Shown: in pieces, positions 5,614 through 6,427 of the stretch
Layout of the letters: every line of letters starts with the position of its first letter
Position numbering within the stretch: the stretch's first letter is position 1
Made by a program: the position numbers and the translations under genes
Assembly: GCA_017999215.1 (NCBI GenBank)
Contig: JAGOBQ010000254.1
Location: 1-6,427, forward strand
Direction of reading: 5' to 3'
DNA from: Thermoanaerobaculia bacterium
GTDB lineage: Bacteria; Acidobacteriota; Thermoanaerobaculia; UBA5066
Length of the DNA stretch: 6,427 nt
Notes under the pieces: generated by a model
Databases searched by the model: none
Told to the model about the DNA's origin: nothing
Seen by the model: only the letters and a program-made list of their open reading frames with translations

Positions 5614-5644
5614 AGCGCCGGCTTCAGGCCCCGGTGAGACCGGG
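5604..5644. terminator. Two overlapping hairpins between convergent genes
   Basis: GGGGCCTGAAGC (5605-5616) and GCTTCAGGCCCC (5621-5632) are perfect reverse complements around the loop GCCG, with C5604-G5633 as a 13th pair. The hydrolase stop codon (5611-5613) lies within the left arm. Overlapping it, CCCGGT (5630-5635) pairs with ACCGGG (5639-5644) around GAG, three bases beyond the stop of the convergent minus-strand gene. The two structures exclude each other and could each serve one direction of transcription. No T-runs follow. Confidence 0.68.
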
Positions 5645-5646
5645 CT

Positions 5647-6427
5647 TCAGACCTTCTCGAGCGCCTGGGCGAGGTCGTCGCAGAGGTCGGCGGCGTCCTC
5701 GCAGCCGATCGCGATCCTCACGAGGTCGTCCGAGATCTCGGCCTTCTCGCGCTCGGCCTTCGGCACGCTCGCGTGCGTCATCGACGCCGGGTGCTCGATG
5801 AGCGTCTCGACGCCGCCGAGGCTGACGGCGAGCGTCGCGAGCTTCATCGAGTTCATCAGAGTCCGCCCCGCCTCGAGCCCGCCCTTCACGCCGAACGAGA
5901 CGATCGCGCCGCCGCCCGACATCTGGCGCTTCGCGAGCTCGTGCTGCGGGTGGCTCGGGAGGAACGGGTAGCGGACCCACGCGACCTTCGGGTGGGCCTC
6001 GAGGAAGCGGGAGACCTCGAGGGCGTTGGCCTGGGCCTTCTCGAGGCGCAGTCCGAGCGTCTTGATCCCGCGGAAGACGAGCCAGGCCTGGTGCGGGTCC
6101 ATCGTCGGGCCGACGTTGACGTGGACCGACCGGAGCCGCTTGAAGAGCTCCGGATCCTTCGCGACGACGATCCCGGCCACGACGTCGCTGTGGCCGTTCA
6201 GGAACTTCGTCATGCTGTGGAGGACGACGTCGGCCCCGAGCTCGAACGGCCGCTGGAGGAGCGGCGTGGCGAACGTGTTGTCGACGCAGACGAGGGCGCC
6301 ATGGGCGTGGGCGATCTTCGCGATCGCCTCGATGTCGCAGAGCTTGAGCGTCGGGTTCGCGGGCGTCTCGAGGTAGACGAGCTTCGTCTCGGGGCGCATC
6401 GCCTTCTCGACGTTCGCGGGGTCGGAC
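5647..6427 (-). CDS. PLP-dependent Cys/Met metabolism enzyme, gamma-lyase type (5' end missing)
   Basis: The C-terminal 259 residues of a fold-type I PLP enzyme of the Cys/Met metabolism family (cystathionine gamma-synthase, cystathionine gamma-lyase, methionine gamma-lyase). Counting from the first full codon, LETPANPT (19-26) and VDNTFATP (48-55, with Asp49 for the pyridine nitrogen) lead to the PLP lysine Lys74 in SMTKFLNGHSD. The C-terminal domain has LPSHPQHELAKRQM, AVSLGGVETLIEHPASMTH and the carboxylate-binding Arg in LVRIAIG. About 130 N-terminal residues lie beyond the right edge, since relatives have about 380-400. The C-terminal pattern reads more like methionine or cystathionine gamma-lyase than a synthase. 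The active-site Cys that helps mark methionine gamma-lyases would fall in the missing part, so the substrate stays open. The ATG at 6399 is internal, because the frame and homology run on to the edge. Confidence 0.9.
   Translation of the reverse strand, partial: SDPANVEKAMRPETKLVYLETPANPTLKLCDIEAIAKIAHAHGALVCVDNTFATPLLQRPFELGADVVLHSMTKFLNGHSDVVAGIVVAKDPELFKRLRSVHVNVGPTMDPHQAWLVFRGIKTLGLRLEKAQANALEVSRFLEAHPKVAWVRYPFLPSHPQHELAKRQMSGGGAIVSFGVKGGLEAGRTLMNSMKLATLAVSLGGVETLIEHPASMTHASVPKAEREKAEISDDLVRIAIGCEDAADLCDDLAQALEKV

Noticed and set aside
5620..5650. Direct repeat GGCTTCAG at 5620-5627 and 5643-5650
   Set aside because: It is short and explained by the overlapping hairpins and stop codons of the two convergent genes.

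Overview
The window is chromosomal DNA from a very GC-rich bacterium. In the confident genes almost every codon ends in G or C, and Shine-Dalgarno sequences of the GGAGG type precede four of the five genes whose starts lie in the window. Two envelope or unknown-function families (DUF3597, DUF937), a signal-peptide-bearing M3 peptidase and ordinary metabolic enzymes would suit an environmental organism such as an Acidobacteriota member. That placement is a guess; no marker gene is present.

Layout from left to right. Bases 1 to about 690 hold no confident gene. This stretch has lower GC, mixed third codon positions, two weak minus-strand reading frames in tandem (one with a CxxC half zinc ribbon) and several inverted repeats. 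Next comes a minus-strand pair, DUF3597 (1765 to 1352) then DUF937 (1316 to 720), 35 bases apart and probably one transcript. A divergent spacer with a candidate promoter separates it from a plus-strand gene (2003-4150) for an exported M3-family peptidyl-dipeptidase (Dcp-like). A strong GC-rich hairpin then lies between convergent genes, followed by a small minus-strand protein (4662 to 4195) that resembles the peptidase half of FtsH (M41) but has HEAGR where HEAGH is expected. Divergent from it is a plus-strand alpha/beta hydrolase (4798-5613). After another hairpin comes the C-terminal two thirds of a minus-strand PLP-dependent Cys/Met-metabolism enzyme (methionine or cystathionine gamma-lyase type), cut by the right edge.

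The genes do not form one pathway. The exported dipeptidase and the gamma-lyase could both serve peptide and amino-acid use, but their separate, convergent or divergent arrangement gives no sign of co-regulation. The points most worth a second look are the altered zinc motif in the M41-like protein, the DUF3597/DUF937 pair and the unexplained left end. I found no clear novel system.
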